A DNA stretch of 64,000 nt from Pseudomonas sp. B21-015 (GTDB lineage: Bacteria > Pseudomonadota > Gammaproteobacteria > Pseudomonadales > Pseudomonadaceae): assembly GCF_024749285.1 (NCBI RefSeq), contig NZ_CP087196.1, positions 5,518,001-5,582,000 on the forward strand. The letters are read 5' to 3'. The translations under genes were made by a program, and so were the position numbers. Positions 10,083 through 19,165 of this stretch are shown one piece after another; the stretch's first letter is position 1, and each line of letters begins with the position of its first letter. The notes below the pieces were generated by a model. It was given only the letters and a program-made list of their open reading frames with translations, was not told the DNA's origin and ran no database searches.

Positions 10083-11144
10083 GTGATTGAATTGCTCAGC
10101 GGTCTGTTTTTACTGATCGCCGGCGCAGAACTGATGGTACGCGCCGCCGTTCGCCTGGCTGCGCGACTGCATGTGCGGCCGCTGATCATCGGCCTGACCA
10201 TCGTGGCCCTCGGCAGCAGCGCGCCGCAGATGGCGGTCAGCCTGCAAGCCACCCTGGCGCAAAACGCCGACATCGCCGTCGGCAGCGTGATCGGCAGCAG
10301 CATCTTCAACATCCTCGTCACCCTCGGGCTCTCGGCACTGATTATTCCGCTGCGGGTTTCGCGGCAATTGGTGCGCCTGGATATTCCACTGATGATCGGC
10401 GCCAGCCTGCTGGTGTTCGTGCTGGCGTGGAATGAAGAACTGACTCGGGTCGACGGTGTGATGCTGCTGACAGCGCTGGCTCTGTATCTGGGCTTGCTAC
10501 TGCGCCAGTCGCGACACTCGGCCCGTCCGCTATCGGGGGCTCATGAAGCGCCGCAGGCACCGTGGTTCAGCAGCCTGCTGATGATCGTCGCCGGGCTGGC
10601 GATGCTGATATTCGCCGGGCACTTGCTGCTCGGCGCCGCCGTTGCGGTCGCCACCGACCTGGGGTTGTCGGAGCGGATCATCGGCCTGACCATCGTCGCC
10701 GTCAGCACCTCCCTGCCGGAGCTCGCCACGTCTTTGATCGCCGCATTGCGCGGTCAGCGGGACATTGCGGTGGGCAATGTGATCGGCAGCAACCTGTTCA
10801 ACCTCTTGGGGGTGCTCGGGCTTACCACATTGGTCGCGCCGTCGCCGCTGTCGGTCTCGCCGAATGCCCTGGATTTCGACCTGCCGGTGATGCTTGGTGT
10901 CGCGGTGTTGTGCCTGCCGGTGTTTTATTCCGGCTACCGGGTGACTCGCGCCGAAGGCCTGCTGTTTTTGGGCTTGTACCTGGCCTATGGGCTGCATGTG
11001 GTGTCGTTCACTACCGGCATGCCGCTGGCCGGCAAGCTTGAACACCTGATGCTGTTTTTCGTCCTGCCGGCGCTGATGGCGTTTTTGCTGTTCACCTCGC
11101 TGCGCGCCTGGCGTCGCCAACACCACAAGAGGGAATTGCCATGA
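10083..11144 (+). CDS. Calcium/sodium (CaCA family) antiporter
   Basis: This inner-membrane exchanger of about 353 residues has the internal duplication of the CaCA family. The alpha-1 repeat (residues 34-82) contains IIGLTIVALGSSAPQ and IAVGSVIGSSIFNIL. The alpha-2 repeat (198-247) contains IIGLTIVAVSTSLPELATS and IAVGNVIGSNLFNLL. About ten hydrophobic helices are evident. The ion-binding glutamate is present in alpha-2 (Glu213) but replaced by Gln49 in alpha-1. The start is uncertain: the GTG at 10083 has no clear ribosome site, whereas GACGGAG at 10035-10041 would suit an in-frame CTG/ATT 33-39 bases upstream. The stop overlaps the next ATG (ATGA), so the two genes are coupled. Confidence 0.9.
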   Translation: MIELLSGLFLLIAGAELMVRAAVRLAARLHVRPLIIGLTIVALGSSAPQMAVSLQATLAQNADIAVGSVIGSSIFNILVTLGLSALIIPLRVSRQLVRLDIPLMIGASLLVFVLAWNEELTRVDGVMLLTALALYLGLLLRQSRHSARPLSGAHEAPQAPWFSSLLMIVAGLAMLIFAGHLLLGAAVAVATDLGLSERIIGLTIVAVSTSLPELATSLIAALRGQRDIAVGNVIGSNLFNLLGVLGLTTLVAPSPLSVSPNALDFDLPVMLGVAVLCLPVFYSGYRVTRAEGLLFLGLYLAYGLHVVSFTTGMPLAGKLEHLMLFFVLPALMAFLLFTSLRAWRRQHHKRELP

Positions 11145-11521
11145 GCACTGATAAAAAGGCTGGGGTTGAAGTCCGCCGCCAAGTGATGGGCGACGCTTTC
11201 GTCGACCGCGCCTTGGGCAATGCCACCGAGTTCACCCAACCGTTGCAGGATTTCGTCAACGAACACGCTTGGGGCGGTGTGTGGAATCGCGAAGGTCTGC
11301 CGCTGAAAACCCGCAGCCTGATCACCCTCGCTGCGCTGACCGCGTTGAAGTGCCCGCAAGAATTGAAGGGCCATGTGCGCGGAGCGCTGAACAACGGCTG
11401 CACCGTGGAAGAGATCCGCGAGGCACTGCTGCATTGCGCGGTGTATGCCGGCGTGCCGGCGGCGATCGATGCGTTTCGGGCGGCGCAGGAAGTGATTGAT
11501 ACCTACCAGAAGCCGGAGTGA
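11141..11521 (+). CDS. Carboxymuconolactone decarboxylase family protein (PcaC-like)
   Basis: This 126-residue all-helical protein is of the CMD/AhpD-like family. The sequence carries the PcaC-type blocks LKTRSLITLAALTALKCPQELKGHVRGAL and NNGCTVEEIREALLHCAVYAGVPAAIDAF, close to gamma-carboxymuconolactone decarboxylase of the protocatechuate branch. It is not next to other pca genes; instead it overlaps the antiporter gene by four bases. Its substrate is therefore uncertain, and many such stand-alone proteins are annotated as PcaC without test. A peroxiredoxin-like AhpD function is less likely because the CxxC motif is missing. Confidence 0.85.
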   Translation: MSTDKKAGVEVRRQVMGDAFVDRALGNATEFTQPLQDFVNEHAWGGVWNREGLPLKTRSLITLAALTALKCPQELKGHVRGALNNGCTVEEIREALLHCAVYAGVPAAIDAFRAAQEVIDTYQKPE

Positions 11522-11552
11522 GCCCCTGGGTTTTCGCCGTCAGTGGCATCGC

Positions 11553-11647
11553 CATCGCGGGCAAGCCCGCTCCCACAGGGATCTGCCTTGTTGCATGAAT
11601 TGCATAAGCACTGAAGACCTTTGTGGGAGCGGGCTTGCCCGCGATGA
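11553..11647. repeat. REPIN, arms in the opposite order (tail-to-tail)
   Basis: ATCGCGGGCAAGCCCGCTCC at the left and GGAGCGGGCTTGCCCGCGAT at the right are exact inverse copies separated by about 45 bases. The arm order is reversed relative to the REPIN at 9566. It lies between convergent genes. Confidence 0.9.
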
Positions 11648-11676
11648 GGCCCTGGAGAACATTGCAGCTCCCGAGG

Positions 11677-12618
11677 TTAAATCCACCCACCCCACTGCAA
11701 CAAAAAGATCCCGACGTTGGTGGTGACCGCCGCCATCAGCGTGGTAATCACGATGATCGCCGCCGCCAGCTCATGATTGCCATTGGCCTGTCGGGCCATG
11801 ACGAAACTGGCCGCGGCGGTCGGGCTGCCGAAGTACAGAAACAGAATCCCCAACTCCGCCCCGCGAAAGCCCCAGAGCCAGGCGCCCAGTGTCGCCAGCA
11901 CCGGCAGGCCGATCATCTTCACCAGGCTTGAACTCAGCGCAATCGTGCCGCTTTTGCGCATTGCCGCCAGCGACAACGTGCCGCCGATGCAGATCAGCGC
12001 CAAGGGCAAGGTGGTTTGTGCCAGGTATTGGCCGGACGTTTCCAGCCACCCCGGCAGGCTGATCTTGAACCAGGCAAACGGTGCCGCCGAAAACACGCTG
12101 ATGATCAAGGGGTTCATCATCACGCTCTTGCAGATGCTCCACGGATCAGACTTGATCACCGGGCTGTAGACCGCCAGCACGATGGTCGAGAGCGTGTTGT
12201 AAAACAGGATCACCAGCGCCGCGAGAATCGCCCCGAGGGAAATCCCGTAGTCGCCGTACATACTCGCCGCCAGGGCCAGACCGATAACGCCGTTGTTGCC
12301 GCGAAACGCGCCTTGGGTGTAGATGCCTCGGTCTTCGCGCGGGCATTTCCAGATCGCCCAACCCCAGGCAATCGCAAAGCACATCAGGGTCGCGATCGAG
12401 AAGTACATCAGCAGCGCCGGTTGCAACGCGGCGTGCAGGTCGGCATGCAAGATGCCCAGAAACAGCAACGCCGGCATGCTGACGTTGAACACCAGGGCCG
12501 ACGCGGTATGAATGAAATTGTCGTTGATCCAGTCGATGCGCTTGAGCAGCGCCCCCAGAAACAGCATGGCAAACACCGGCGCGGTGATATTCAGGGTTTC
12601 GAGGAAAATTGCCAGCAT
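11677..12618 (-). CDS. AEC (auxin efflux carrier) family permease
   Basis: This is a 313-residue inner-membrane carrier with about ten helices in two inverted halves. The start MLAIFLETLNITAPVFAMLFLGALLK, the crossover FRGNNGVIGLALAASMYG in the middle, LALICIGGTLSL, and the C-terminal FLYFGSPTAAASFVMARQANGN are standard AEC/MdcF-type blocks. Members move malonate, malate or other carboxylates; the substrate cannot be read from the sequence. It is transcribed toward the preceding genes and lies downstream of garD on the same strand, separated by a hairpin repeat, so a link to aldarate transport is possible but unproven. Confidence 0.88.
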   Translation of the reverse strand: MLAIFLETLNITAPVFAMLFLGALLKRIDWINDNFIHTASALVFNVSMPALLFLGILHADLHAALQPALLMYFSIATLMCFAIAWGWAIWKCPREDRGIYTQGAFRGNNGVIGLALAASMYGDYGISLGAILAALVILFYNTLSTIVLAVYSPVIKSDPWSICKSVMMNPLIISVFSAAPFAWFKISLPGWLETSGQYLAQTTLPLALICIGGTLSLAAMRKSGTIALSSSLVKMIGLPVLATLGAWLWGFRGAELGILFLYFGSPTAAASFVMARQANGNHELAAAIIVITTLMAAVTTNVGIFLLQWGGWI

Positions 12619-12677
12619 GCCGGGGGGAACCTTGGGTGGGCGTCGTTAGGGGGCTAATGATAAGCCACTTTCACCCG

Positions 12678-12785
12678 GATCGTTCCCACGCTCTGCGTGG
12701 GAATGCCTCTTGTGACGCTCTGCGTCACGCTTTTGGGACGCAGAGCGTCCCGGGCTGCATTCCCACGCAGAGCGTGGGAACGATC
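12678..12785. repeat. Palindromic repeat, GATCGTTCCCACGC class
   Basis: A 108-bp element whose ends are exact inverses (GATCGTTCCCACGCTCTGCG / CGCAGAGCGTGGGAACGATC). It has an inner palindrome, GACGCTCTGCGTC ... GACGCAGAGCGTC. This is a second extragenic repeat family, different from the REPs; a short relative lies at 25568-25593. Confidence 0.88.
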
Positions 12786-12793
12786 ACTCGGTC

Positions 12794-14347
12794 TCAGGTA
12801 ATCGGCGCCGGGTTGAACAGGGTGATGTCGTTATGCAGCTTATGCCGCTGCGCCCACGTCTGTTTCTTGCCGCTGGCCACGTCCAGGTAGTAGTGGAACA
12901 ACTCCCAGCCGAGGTCTTCGATCGACGCCCGCCCGGTCGCAATCCGTCCGGCATCGATGTCGATCAGGTCCGGCCAGCGCTGCGCCAGTTCGGTCCGGGT
13001 CGACACCTTCACCACCGGCGCCATGGCCAAACCGTAAGGCGTACCCCGCCCGGTGGTGAACACATGCAGGTTCATCCCTGCCGCCAATTGCAACGTCCCG
13101 CAGACAAAATCACTGGCCGGGGTCGCGCAGAAAATCAGCCCTTTGCGCTTGAACCGTTCACCAGGGCCGAGCACTCCGTTGATCGCGCTGCTACCGGATT
13201 TGACGATCGAGCCCAACGACTTCTCGACAATGTTCGACAACCCGCCCTTCTTGTTCCCCGGCGTGGTGTTGGCACTGCGATCCGCTTCGCCCTTGGCCAG
13301 GTAACGGTCGTACCAGTCCATTTCCCGCACCAGTTCCTGAGCGACTTCCTCAGTTTCGGCGCGGGACGTCAGCAGGTAAATCGCATCACGCACTTCGGTG
13401 ACTTCGGAAAACATCACCGTCGCCCCCGCCCGCAGCAGCAAATCCGAGGCATAACCCAGCGCCGGGTTGGCGGTGATCCCGGAGAACGCATCGCTGCCGC
13501 CGCACTGCATGCCGAGGATCAGTTCGGACGCCGGCACGGTTTCCCGACGACGCAGATCGAGCTTCTTCAAACGGGTTTCGGCCAGCGCCATGATCTGCTC
13601 GATCATCTCGGTGAAACCGTGGCTGGAATCCTGCAAGCGGTACAACCACGGCTCGCTCAAATCCACCGAGCTGTCGTTCTCGTGCATCACCTGTCCGGCC
13701 TGCAATTTCTCGCAGCCCAGGCTGATCACCAGCGCTTCGCCACCCAGGTTCGGGTTGCGCGCCAGATTGCGCACGGTGCGGATCGGGATGTACGCATCGG
13801 TAGCGGTGATCGCCACGCCACAGCCGTAACTGTGGGTCAGCGCCACCACGTCATCGACGTTCGGGTATTTAGGCAGCAACTCGTCCTTGATACGTTTTAC
13901 CGCGTGATCCAACACGCCAGTGACGCACTGCACGGTGGTGGTGATACCGAGAATATTGCGCGTGCCGACGGTGCCGTCGGCGTTGCGATAACCCTCGAAG
14001 GTGAAGCCTTCCAGCGGTGCCTGCGTGGCCGGCACTTCGGTGGACAGCGGCAAGCTGTCCAGCGGTGGTGCGGTGGGCATGCGCAGTTGATCTTCCTTGA
14101 CCCAGCTACCGAGCGGGATCGGCTGCAACGCATAGCCGATGGTCTGGCCGTACCGAATCACCTGGCCGCCCTCGGGAATATCTTCGAGGGTGACCTTGTG
14201 GCTCTGCGGCACGAAATCCACGGTGACCAGGCCATCGGGGAATTCGGTGCCGGCCGGCACGCCCTGATCATTGACCACAATCACTACGTTGTCCCGCTCG
14301 TGCAGGCGGATGTAGCGCGGCGAGTCGGAATGTTCAATCAACTGCAT
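12794..14347 (-). CDS. garD: Galactarate dehydratase
   Basis: GarD is a 517-residue cytoplasmic dehydratase that converts meso-galactarate to 5-dehydro-4-deoxy-D-glucarate. It has the N-terminal SAF-type UxaA/GarD domain (about residues 1-100). The main domain follows, with blocks [51 protein letters not shown] and [20 protein letters not shown], and conserved cysteines and histidines for the metal. The length is near that of E. coli GarD (523). The start follows CTGAGGAGCGGCGTC. It lies 11 bases downstream of the transporter gene in the same operon, and its product feeds KdgD encoded 3 kb upstream, so the pathway is complete here. Confidence 0.95.
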   Translation of the reverse strand: MQLIEHSDSPRYIRLHERDNVVIVVNDQGVPAGTEFPDGLVTVDFVPQSHKVTLEDIPEGGQVIRYGQTIGYALQPIPLGSWVKEDQLRMPTAPPLDSLPLSTEVPATQAPLEGFTFEGYRNADGTVGTRNILGITTTVQCVTGVLDHAVKRIKDELLPKYPNVDDVVALTHSYGCGVAITATDAYIPIRTVRNLARNPNLGGEALVISLGCEKLQAGQVMHENDSSVDLSEPWLYRLQDSSHGFTEMIEQIMALAETRLKKLDLRRRETVPASELILGMQCGGSDAFSGITANPALGYASDLLLRAGATVMFSEVTEVRDAIYLLTSRAETEEVAQELVREMDWYDRYLAKGEADRSANTTPGNKKGGLSNIVEKSLGSIVKSGSSAINGVLGPGERFKRKGLIFCATPASDFVCGTLQLAAGMNLHVFTTGRGTPYGLAMAPVVKVSTRTELAQRWPDLIDIDAGRIATGRASIEDLGWELFHYYLDVASGKKQTWAQRHKLHNDITLFNPAPIT

Positions 14348-14358
14348 GACGCCGCTCC

Positions 14359-15726
14359 TCAGGAATGCGCTTCAGATAACTTGTTGTTCGTTTCAGGACC
14401 GCTGACTGGCGGCTCTTTGAGCACAACGCGTTTGATCGGGCCAACGATCACCAGATAGCTGAATACTGCTACCAGCGCGTTGCAACCGACGAACACCAGC
14501 GCCCACTTGAACGAACCGGTGGAGCTGATGATGTAACCGATAACGATCGGCGTGGTGATCGACGCGATGTTGCCGAAGGTGTTGAACAGGCCACCGCTCA
14601 GACCAGCAATCTGTTTCGGCGAGGTGTCGGACACCACCGCCCAGCCCAACGCACCGACGCCTTTGCCGAAGAAGGCCAGGGCCATGAAGCCGACGACCAT
14701 CCATTCAACGTCCACATAGTTGCAAGCCACGATGCTACTGGAAACCAGCAAGCCAGCGATGATCGGCGCCTTGCGGGCGAACGTCAGCGAGTGACCTTTG
14801 CGCAGCAGGTAATCGGAAATCACCCCGCCGAGCACACCACCGATAAATCCGCAGATCGCCGGCAGCGAGGCAATGAAACCGGCCTTGAGAATGGTCATGC
14901 CGCGCTCCTGCACCAGGTACACCGGGAACCAAGTCAGGAAGAAGTAGGTGATGCCGTTGATGCAGTACTGGCCCAGATACACGCCAAGCATCATGCGGTT
15001 GGTCAGCAGCTGGCGGATGTAATCCCACTTCGGACCGTCGCCTTTTTTGCCTTTGCCTTTGTCCGAGTCCATATCGACCATGCCGCCGTTGTCGGCGATG
15101 TGTTTGAACTCGGCGTCGTTGATCATCGGGTGTTGGCGCGGGCTGTGGATAACCTTCAGCCAGATCCCCGAGAAGATGATGCCGATCACCCCCATGACGA
15201 TGAACACGTGCTGCCAACCGAAGCTGTAGACGATCCAGCCCATCAGCGGTGCAAACAACACGGTGGCAAAGTACTGCGCCGAGTTGAAGATCGCCGACGC
15301 TGTACCGCGTTCAGCGGTCGGAAACCAGGCCGCCACGATGCGTGCGTTGCCGGGGAAGGATGGCGCTTCGGCCAGGCCCACCAAAAAGCGCAGCATGAAC
15401 AGCGCAACCACCGCCGTGGACATGCCGAACTCACCAACATAGCCCTGCAGCACGGTGAACAGCGACCAGGTGAAGATGCTCAGCGCATAGACTTTTTTCG
15501 AACCGAAACGGTCCAGCAGCCAGCCACCGGGAATTTGCCCGGCCACGTAGGCCCAACCGAATGCGGAGAAGATATAACCGAGGGTGACCGCGTCGATGCC
15601 GAGGTCTTTTTGCAGGCTGGAGCCGGCAATTGCGATGGTGGCCCGGTCGGCGTAGTTGATCGTGGTCACCAAAAACAGCATGAGCAGGATCAAATAGCGG
15701 ACGTGAGTCGGCTTGGTCGATTGCAT
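14359..15726 (-). CDS. gudP: MFS glucarate/galactarate transporter (GudP/GarP type)
   Basis: This 455-residue, 12-helix major facilitator is of the anion:cation symporter family. The start [20 protein letters not shown], the signature [19 protein letters not shown], and the loop-2/3 motif [24 protein letters not shown] match GudP/GarP/ExuT-type sugar-acid carriers. A Lys/Asp-rich cytoplasmic loop sits between helices 6 and 7 ([14 protein letters not shown]). It is placed immediately before garD and after the dehydrogenase gene, so its substrates are very probably galactarate and/or glucarate. The choice between the gudP and garP names is arbitrary. A REPIN lies in its upstream gap. Confidence 0.88.
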   Translation of the reverse strand: MQSTKPTHVRYLILLMLFLVTTINYADRATIAIAGSSLQKDLGIDAVTLGYIFSAFGWAYVAGQIPGGWLLDRFGSKKVYALSIFTWSLFTVLQGYVGEFGMSTAVVALFMLRFLVGLAEAPSFPGNARIVAAWFPTAERGTASAIFNSAQYFATVLFAPLMGWIVYSFGWQHVFIVMGVIGIIFSGIWLKVIHSPRQHPMINDAEFKHIADNGGMVDMDSDKGKGKKGDGPKWDYIRQLLTNRMMLGVYLGQYCINGITYFFLTWFPVYLVQERGMTILKAGFIASLPAICGFIGGVLGGVISDYLLRKGHSLTFARKAPIIAGLLVSSSIVACNYVDVEWMVVGFMALAFFGKGVGALGWAVVSDTSPKQIAGLSGGLFNTFGNIASITTPIVIGYIISSTGSFKWALVFVGCNALVAVFSYLVIVGPIKRVVLKEPPVSGPETNNKLSEAHS

Positions 15727-15782
15727 TGTAGATGTACTCCCACTGATTATTTTTATGCGCGGGTGAATCTTCTTTGGTCTTT

Positions 15783-15869
15783 TGTGGGAGCTGGCCTGCC
15801 AGCGATGACATCACCGCGATGCAACTGACAGACCGAGGTGCCCGCATCGCTGGCAAGCCAGCTCCCACA
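15783..15869. repeat. REPIN, TGTGGGAGCTGGCCTGCCAGCGATG variant
   Basis: Inverted arms TGTGGGAGCTGGCCTGCCAG and CTGGCAAGCCAGCTCCCACA form a hairpin in the gap between the dehydrogenase and transporter genes. The core differs from the common REP by compensated C/T and G/A changes, so it is a distinct subtype. Confidence 0.9.
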
Positions 15870-15882
15870 GGTATTGCGTGTA

Positions 15883-17328
15883 TCAGGAGCCGATGTAGCT
15901 GGTCTTCACGACCGTGTAGAACTCTTGCGCATAGCGACCTTGCTCACGTGATCCATAGGATGAACCTTTACGCCCACCAAACGGAACGTGGTAATCCACG
16001 CCGGCGGTCGGCAGATTGACCATCACCATCCCGGCCTGGGAGTGGCGCTTGAAGTGGTTGGCATACTTCAGCGACGTGGTAGCGATGCCCGCCGACAGGC
16101 CGAACTCGGTGTCGTTGGCCATGGCCAGCGCTGCCTCGTAATCGGCGACGCGAACGATATTGGCCACCGGGCCGAAGATCTCTTCGCGGCTGATACGCAT
16201 CGCAGCTTCGCTGTCGGCAAACAGCGTCGGGGCGAGGAAGTAGCCTTCGGTGTCGCATGTGACCAAGCCACCGCCGCTGACCAGACGCGCACCTTCGGAC
16301 TGGCCGATGTCGATGTACTTCATGTCTTGTTCAAGCTGAGCCTGCGAGACGACCGGACCGATATCGGTACCGGTTTTCAGCGCGTGGCCAACCTTGATCG
16401 ACTTCATGCGCTCGGCCATGGCTTCAACGAATTTGTCGTGAATCCCGGCGGTGACGATGAAGCGGCTCGACGCGGTGCAACGCTGGCCAGTGGAATAGAA
16501 CGCGCTCTGTACCGACAGCTCGACTGCTTGTTTAAGGTCGGCGTCATCCAGAATGATCTGCGGGTTCTTGCCGCCCATTTCCAGCTGAACCTTGGCCTGA
16601 CGCGACACGCAGCTAACAGCGATCTGACGACCCACGCCCACGGAACCGGTGAAGCTGATGCCGTCGACTTTCGGGCTCCGCACCAGCGCATCGCCAACCA
16701 CTCGACCGCTGCCCATCACCAGGTTGAACACGCCGGCCGGGAAACCGGCGCGGGAGATGATTTCCGCCAGCGCCCAGGCACAGCCCGGAACCAGATCAGC
16801 AGGTTTCAGGACGACGCAGTTGCCGTAAGCCAGAGCCGGAGCGATTTTCCACGCAGGGATCGCGATCGGGAAGTTCCACGGGGTGATCAGGCCGACCACA
16901 CCCAACGCTTCACGGGTCACTTCAACGTTGACGCCCGGACGCACCGACGGCAAATAGTCGCCGGACAGGCGAAGGCATTCACCGGCGAAGAACTTGAAGA
17001 TGTTGCCGGCGCGAGTCACTTCGCCGATGGCTTCGGGCAAGGTCTTGCCCTCTTCCCGGGCCAGCAAGGTGCCGAGTTCTTCGCGGCGGGCGAGGATTTC
17101 GCTGCCGACTTTATCCAGGGAATCGCTGCGCGCCTGAATGCCCGAAGTCGACCAGGCCGGGAATGCGGCGCGAGCGGCGTCGACGGCGGCGTGGACCTGA
17201 GCCAGATCAGCCTTGGCGTAGTGGCCGATGGTATCGGTCAGCTCGGACGGGTTGATGTTGGCGCAGTAATCACTGCCCGCCACCCATTCGCCGTTGATGT
17301 AGTTATCGAAACGCATTGCATCTGCCAT
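15883..17328 (-). CDS. 2,5-dioxovalerate (alpha-ketoglutaric semialdehyde) dehydrogenase
   Basis: This 481-residue NAD(P)-dependent aldehyde dehydrogenase oxidises 2,5-dioxopentanoate to 2-oxoglutarate, the last step of the aldarate route. Catalytic residues are evident: Cys284 in STGQRCTASSRF, Glu250 in QLEMGGKNP and Asn152 in TPWNFP. The cofactor loop is FTGSVGVGRQIA. The specific substrate comes from context: it sits between kdgD, which makes its substrate, and the aldarate transporter. ALDH sequence alone cannot separate it from succinate semialdehyde dehydrogenases. An alternative ATG lies four codons in. A hairpin with a T-run separates it from kdgD, so part of its expression may be attenuated. 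Confidence 0.92.
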   Translation of the reverse strand: MADAMRFDNYINGEWVAGSDYCANINPSELTDTIGHYAKADLAQVHAAVDAARAAFPAWSTSGIQARSDSLDKVGSEILARREELGTLLAREEGKTLPEAIGEVTRAGNIFKFFAGECLRLSGDYLPSVRPGVNVEVTREALGVVGLITPWNFPIAIPAWKIAPALAYGNCVVLKPADLVPGCAWALAEIISRAGFPAGVFNLVMGSGRVVGDALVRSPKVDGISFTGSVGVGRQIAVSCVSRQAKVQLEMGGKNPQIILDDADLKQAVELSVQSAFYSTGQRCTASSRFIVTAGIHDKFVEAMAERMKSIKVGHALKTGTDIGPVVSQAQLEQDMKYIDIGQSEGARLVSGGGLVTCDTEGYFLAPTLFADSEAAMRISREEIFGPVANIVRVADYEAALAMANDTEFGLSAGIATTSLKYANHFKRHSQAGMVMVNLPTAGVDYHVPFGGRKGSSYGSREQGRYAQEFYTVVKTSYIGS

Positions 17329-17348
17329 CTGGAAATCTCCTCACGCAA

Positions 17349-17374
17349 AAGGCCGCTGATCACTCAGCGGCCTT
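17349..17374 (-). terminator. Terminator-like hairpin after kdgD
   Basis: On the minus strand AAGGCCGCTGA-GTGA-TCAGCGGCCTT is followed by TTGCG, so the 11-bp stem ends in a TTTT run. It lies between kdgD and the dehydrogenase gene and could end or reduce transcription after kdgD. Confidence 0.75.
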
Positions 17375-17389
17375 ATTTAATCGGGTGTG

Positions 17390-18301
17390 TTACTGCGCAC
17401 CTTGCTTGTCGATCAGCGCGGCGAGCATTTCGTACTCTTCGCCCGTCAGATCGGTCAGCGGCGCACGCACAGGACCTGCGTCATAACCGGCGATTTTCGC
17501 CCCGGCCTTGACGATGCTCACGGCGTAACCAGCCTTGCGGTTACGGATGTCCAGGTACGGCAGGAAGAAGTCGTCGATGATCTTGCCGACGGTGGCGTGA
17601 TCTTCGCGAGCAATGGCGTGGTAGAAATCCATCGCGGTTTTCGGGATGAAGTTGAACACCGCCGAGGAGTAAACCGGCACTCCCAGCGCCTTGTAGGCCG
17701 CGGCGTAGACTTCAGCGGTCGGCAAACCGCCCAGATAGCTGAAACGATCACCGAGGCGGCGACGGATCGACACCATCAACTCGATATCGCCCAGGCCATC
17801 CTTGTAACCGATCAGGTTCGGGCAGCGCTCGGCCAGACGTTCCAGCAGCGGCGCGGTCAGGCGACAGACGTTGCGGTTGTAAACCACCACGCCGATGTTC
17901 ACCGATTTGCACACGGCTTCAACGTGGGCCGCAACGCCGTCCTGGCTGGCTTCGGTCAGGTAGTGCGGCAGCAGCAACAGGCCTTTGGCGCCCAGACGCT
18001 CGGCTTCCTGAGCATATTCGATGGCCTGGCGGGTGGCGCCACCGACACCGGCAAGGATCGGCACGCTGGTGGCGCAGGTGTCGACGGCAGTCTTGATGAT
18101 TTCCGAATATTCGCTGGCCGCCAGAGAGAAGAACTCACCGGTGCCGCCCGCGGCGAACAATGCCGAGGCGCCGTATGGGGCCAGCCATTCGAGACGTTTG
18201 ATGTAGCCCGCGCGATGAAAATCGCCCTGAGCATTGAAGTCGGTGACCGGGAACGACAGCAGGCCGGAAGAGAGGATGGACTTCAGTTCTTGTGGATTCA
18301 T
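17390..18301 (-). CDS. kdgD: 5-dehydro-4-deoxyglucarate dehydratase
   Basis: KdgD is a 303-residue TIM-barrel lyase of the DHDPS/NAL family. It dehydrates and decarboxylates 5-dehydro-4-deoxy-D-glucarate to 2,5-dioxopentanoate. The Schiff-base lysine is Lys167 in IGYKDGLGD and the partner tyrosine is Tyr141 in VVVYNRN; the substrate loop is [11 protein letters not shown] (about 50-60). I set the start at [10 protein letters not shown], although an ATG 29 codons upstream also keeps the frame open, because that upstream part would run through the palindromic operator. It heads the aldarate gene cluster. Confidence 0.95.
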   Translation of the reverse strand: MNPQELKSILSSGLLSFPVTDFNAQGDFHRAGYIKRLEWLAPYGASALFAAGGTGEFFSLAASEYSEIIKTAVDTCATSVPILAGVGGATRQAIEYAQEAERLGAKGLLLLPHYLTEASQDGVAAHVEAVCKSVNIGVVVYNRNVCRLTAPLLERLAERCPNLIGYKDGLGDIELMVSIRRRLGDRFSYLGGLPTAEVYAAAYKALGVPVYSSAVFNFIPKTAMDFYHAIAREDHATVGKIIDDFFLPYLDIRNRKAGYAVSIVKAGAKIAGYDAGPVRAPLTDLTGEEYEMLAALIDKQGAQ

Positions 18302-18355
18302 TATTCGAACACCCTGGGTAGCACGTTGTGTGAAGAAATCGTTCAGCCTTCGCTG

Positions 18356-18379
18356 AAGTTGTAGGTCATCGTACAACTT
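18356..18379. promoter_or_regulatory. Putative GntR/FadR-type operator upstream of kdgD
   Basis: A perfect palindrome, AAGTTGTA-8 bp-TACAACTT, lies 55 bases upstream of the kdgD start. Read on the minus strand its centre is GTTGTACGATGACC. That differs by one base from GTTGTACGATCACC found upstream of the GntR-family gene, so the regulator encoded at 19166-19921 is the likely ligand. Confidence 0.7.
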
Positions 18380-18719
18380 AAAATACAACCGTCAACTGCA
18401 TTTCATCGCCGCCCTCAGAATTTGAGTCAGAAATGTCAGGTCTACACGCTCAACCGAAGGAATACACCCGACAGATCATTGCCGATCTGGATGATCTTTT
18501 TACTGAGCACGGCATCGCCGTTTCCGGCGATGGCGCCACGCTTAAACGCTGGCGAGTTGGCCGTGAGGGTGGATCGTTCGATCCTGACACAAGGCTCAGC
18601 CATCACAACCGGAAACGGTTGGTCATGATCATTTTCGGCACACCTGGCAAGAGCCTCCTACAGTGATAAAACCGCCGTGAAGGAATCATGGCCCACCTCG
18701 CATGGAGAGCGAACCCATC
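18380..18719. other. Intergenic stretch without a recognised gene
   Basis: This region lies upstream of kdgD (minus) and the small plus-strand gene. An open frame of 77 codons (18433-18666, starting MSGLHAQPKEYTRQ) matches nothing I recognise. It lacks a convincing ribosome site and may be a gene remnant. No repeat or RNA was identified apart from the operator at its left edge. Confidence 0.4.
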
Positions 18720-19094
18720 ATGACTTTTGCCCCACCCATTCTTCCCCAGCTTCTGAAACACGAACCTGAAAAAGCAACCGTCAAACTGTCGCACCTGGGC
18801 GATGACTTGATAGTCCGCGTCCCGGATCCGAACGATATTCCGCCGAATTGGGAGGTCTATCCAATCCTCGGCGCAGATACGGAAGAGCCCGACTGGAAGG
18901 GCCTCGAAGAGCCTACCGGCGCCTGGGATGACGCCAGTGACGACATGGCAAAGCTGACAGGAATTGAATTGCGAATCCCGAAAGTTGAGCTGGAAAAGTA
19001 CAAGAACACAGAAGTCGAATTGCGTTACAAATTCGCGGATGAGTCCAGTCTGGAGCCGTGTTCTGAGCCCCTGAGACTGTATATCGAAACCTGA
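18720..19094 (+). CDS. Hypothetical protein, possible Ig-like beta-sandwich fragment
   Basis: This 124-residue protein is of unknown function. The ATG at 18720 follows ATGGAGAGCGAACCCATC, a plausible ribosome site; a start six codons earlier is possible. There is no signal peptide or membrane segment. The sequence is acidic (EEPDWKGLEEPTGAWDDASDD) and ends in alternating hydrophobic strands (TEVELRYKFADES, LRLYIET). This resembles single beta-sandwich modules found in large Pseudomonas surface or toxin-associated proteins, but that is only an impression. A Rho-independent terminator directly follows the stop, which supports a real transcript. Confidence 0.6.
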   Translation: MTFAPPILPQLLKHEPEKATVKLSHLGDDLIVRVPDPNDIPPNWEVYPILGADTEEPDWKGLEEPTGAWDDASDDMAKLTGIELRIPKVELEKYKNTEVELRYKFADESSLEPCSEPLRLYIET

Positions 19095-19103
19095 TCTCTC
19101 TTC

Positions 19104-19137
19104 GCGCCTGATCGTTTAGCGGTCAGGCGCGTTTTTG
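19104..19137 (+). terminator. Rho-independent terminator
   Basis: The stem CGCGCCTGA ... TCAGGCGCG (9 bp, loop of 11 bases) is followed by TTTTT. It sits ten bases after the stop of the small plus-strand gene and before the convergent GntR gene. Confidence 0.85.
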
Positions 19138-19165
19138 TGCCAGGCGTCTTCCTGGCACGCGCAAT

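Noticed and set aside
11141..11521. Calling this gene pcaC with a defined protocatechuate role
   Set aside because: No pca neighbours and only family-level similarity; kept as a family protein without symbol.
9566..11647. Repeated GGGCAAGCCCGC units considered as a CRISPR array
   Set aside because: Copies are paired inverted, irregularly spaced by kilobases and have no regular spacers; they are REPINs.
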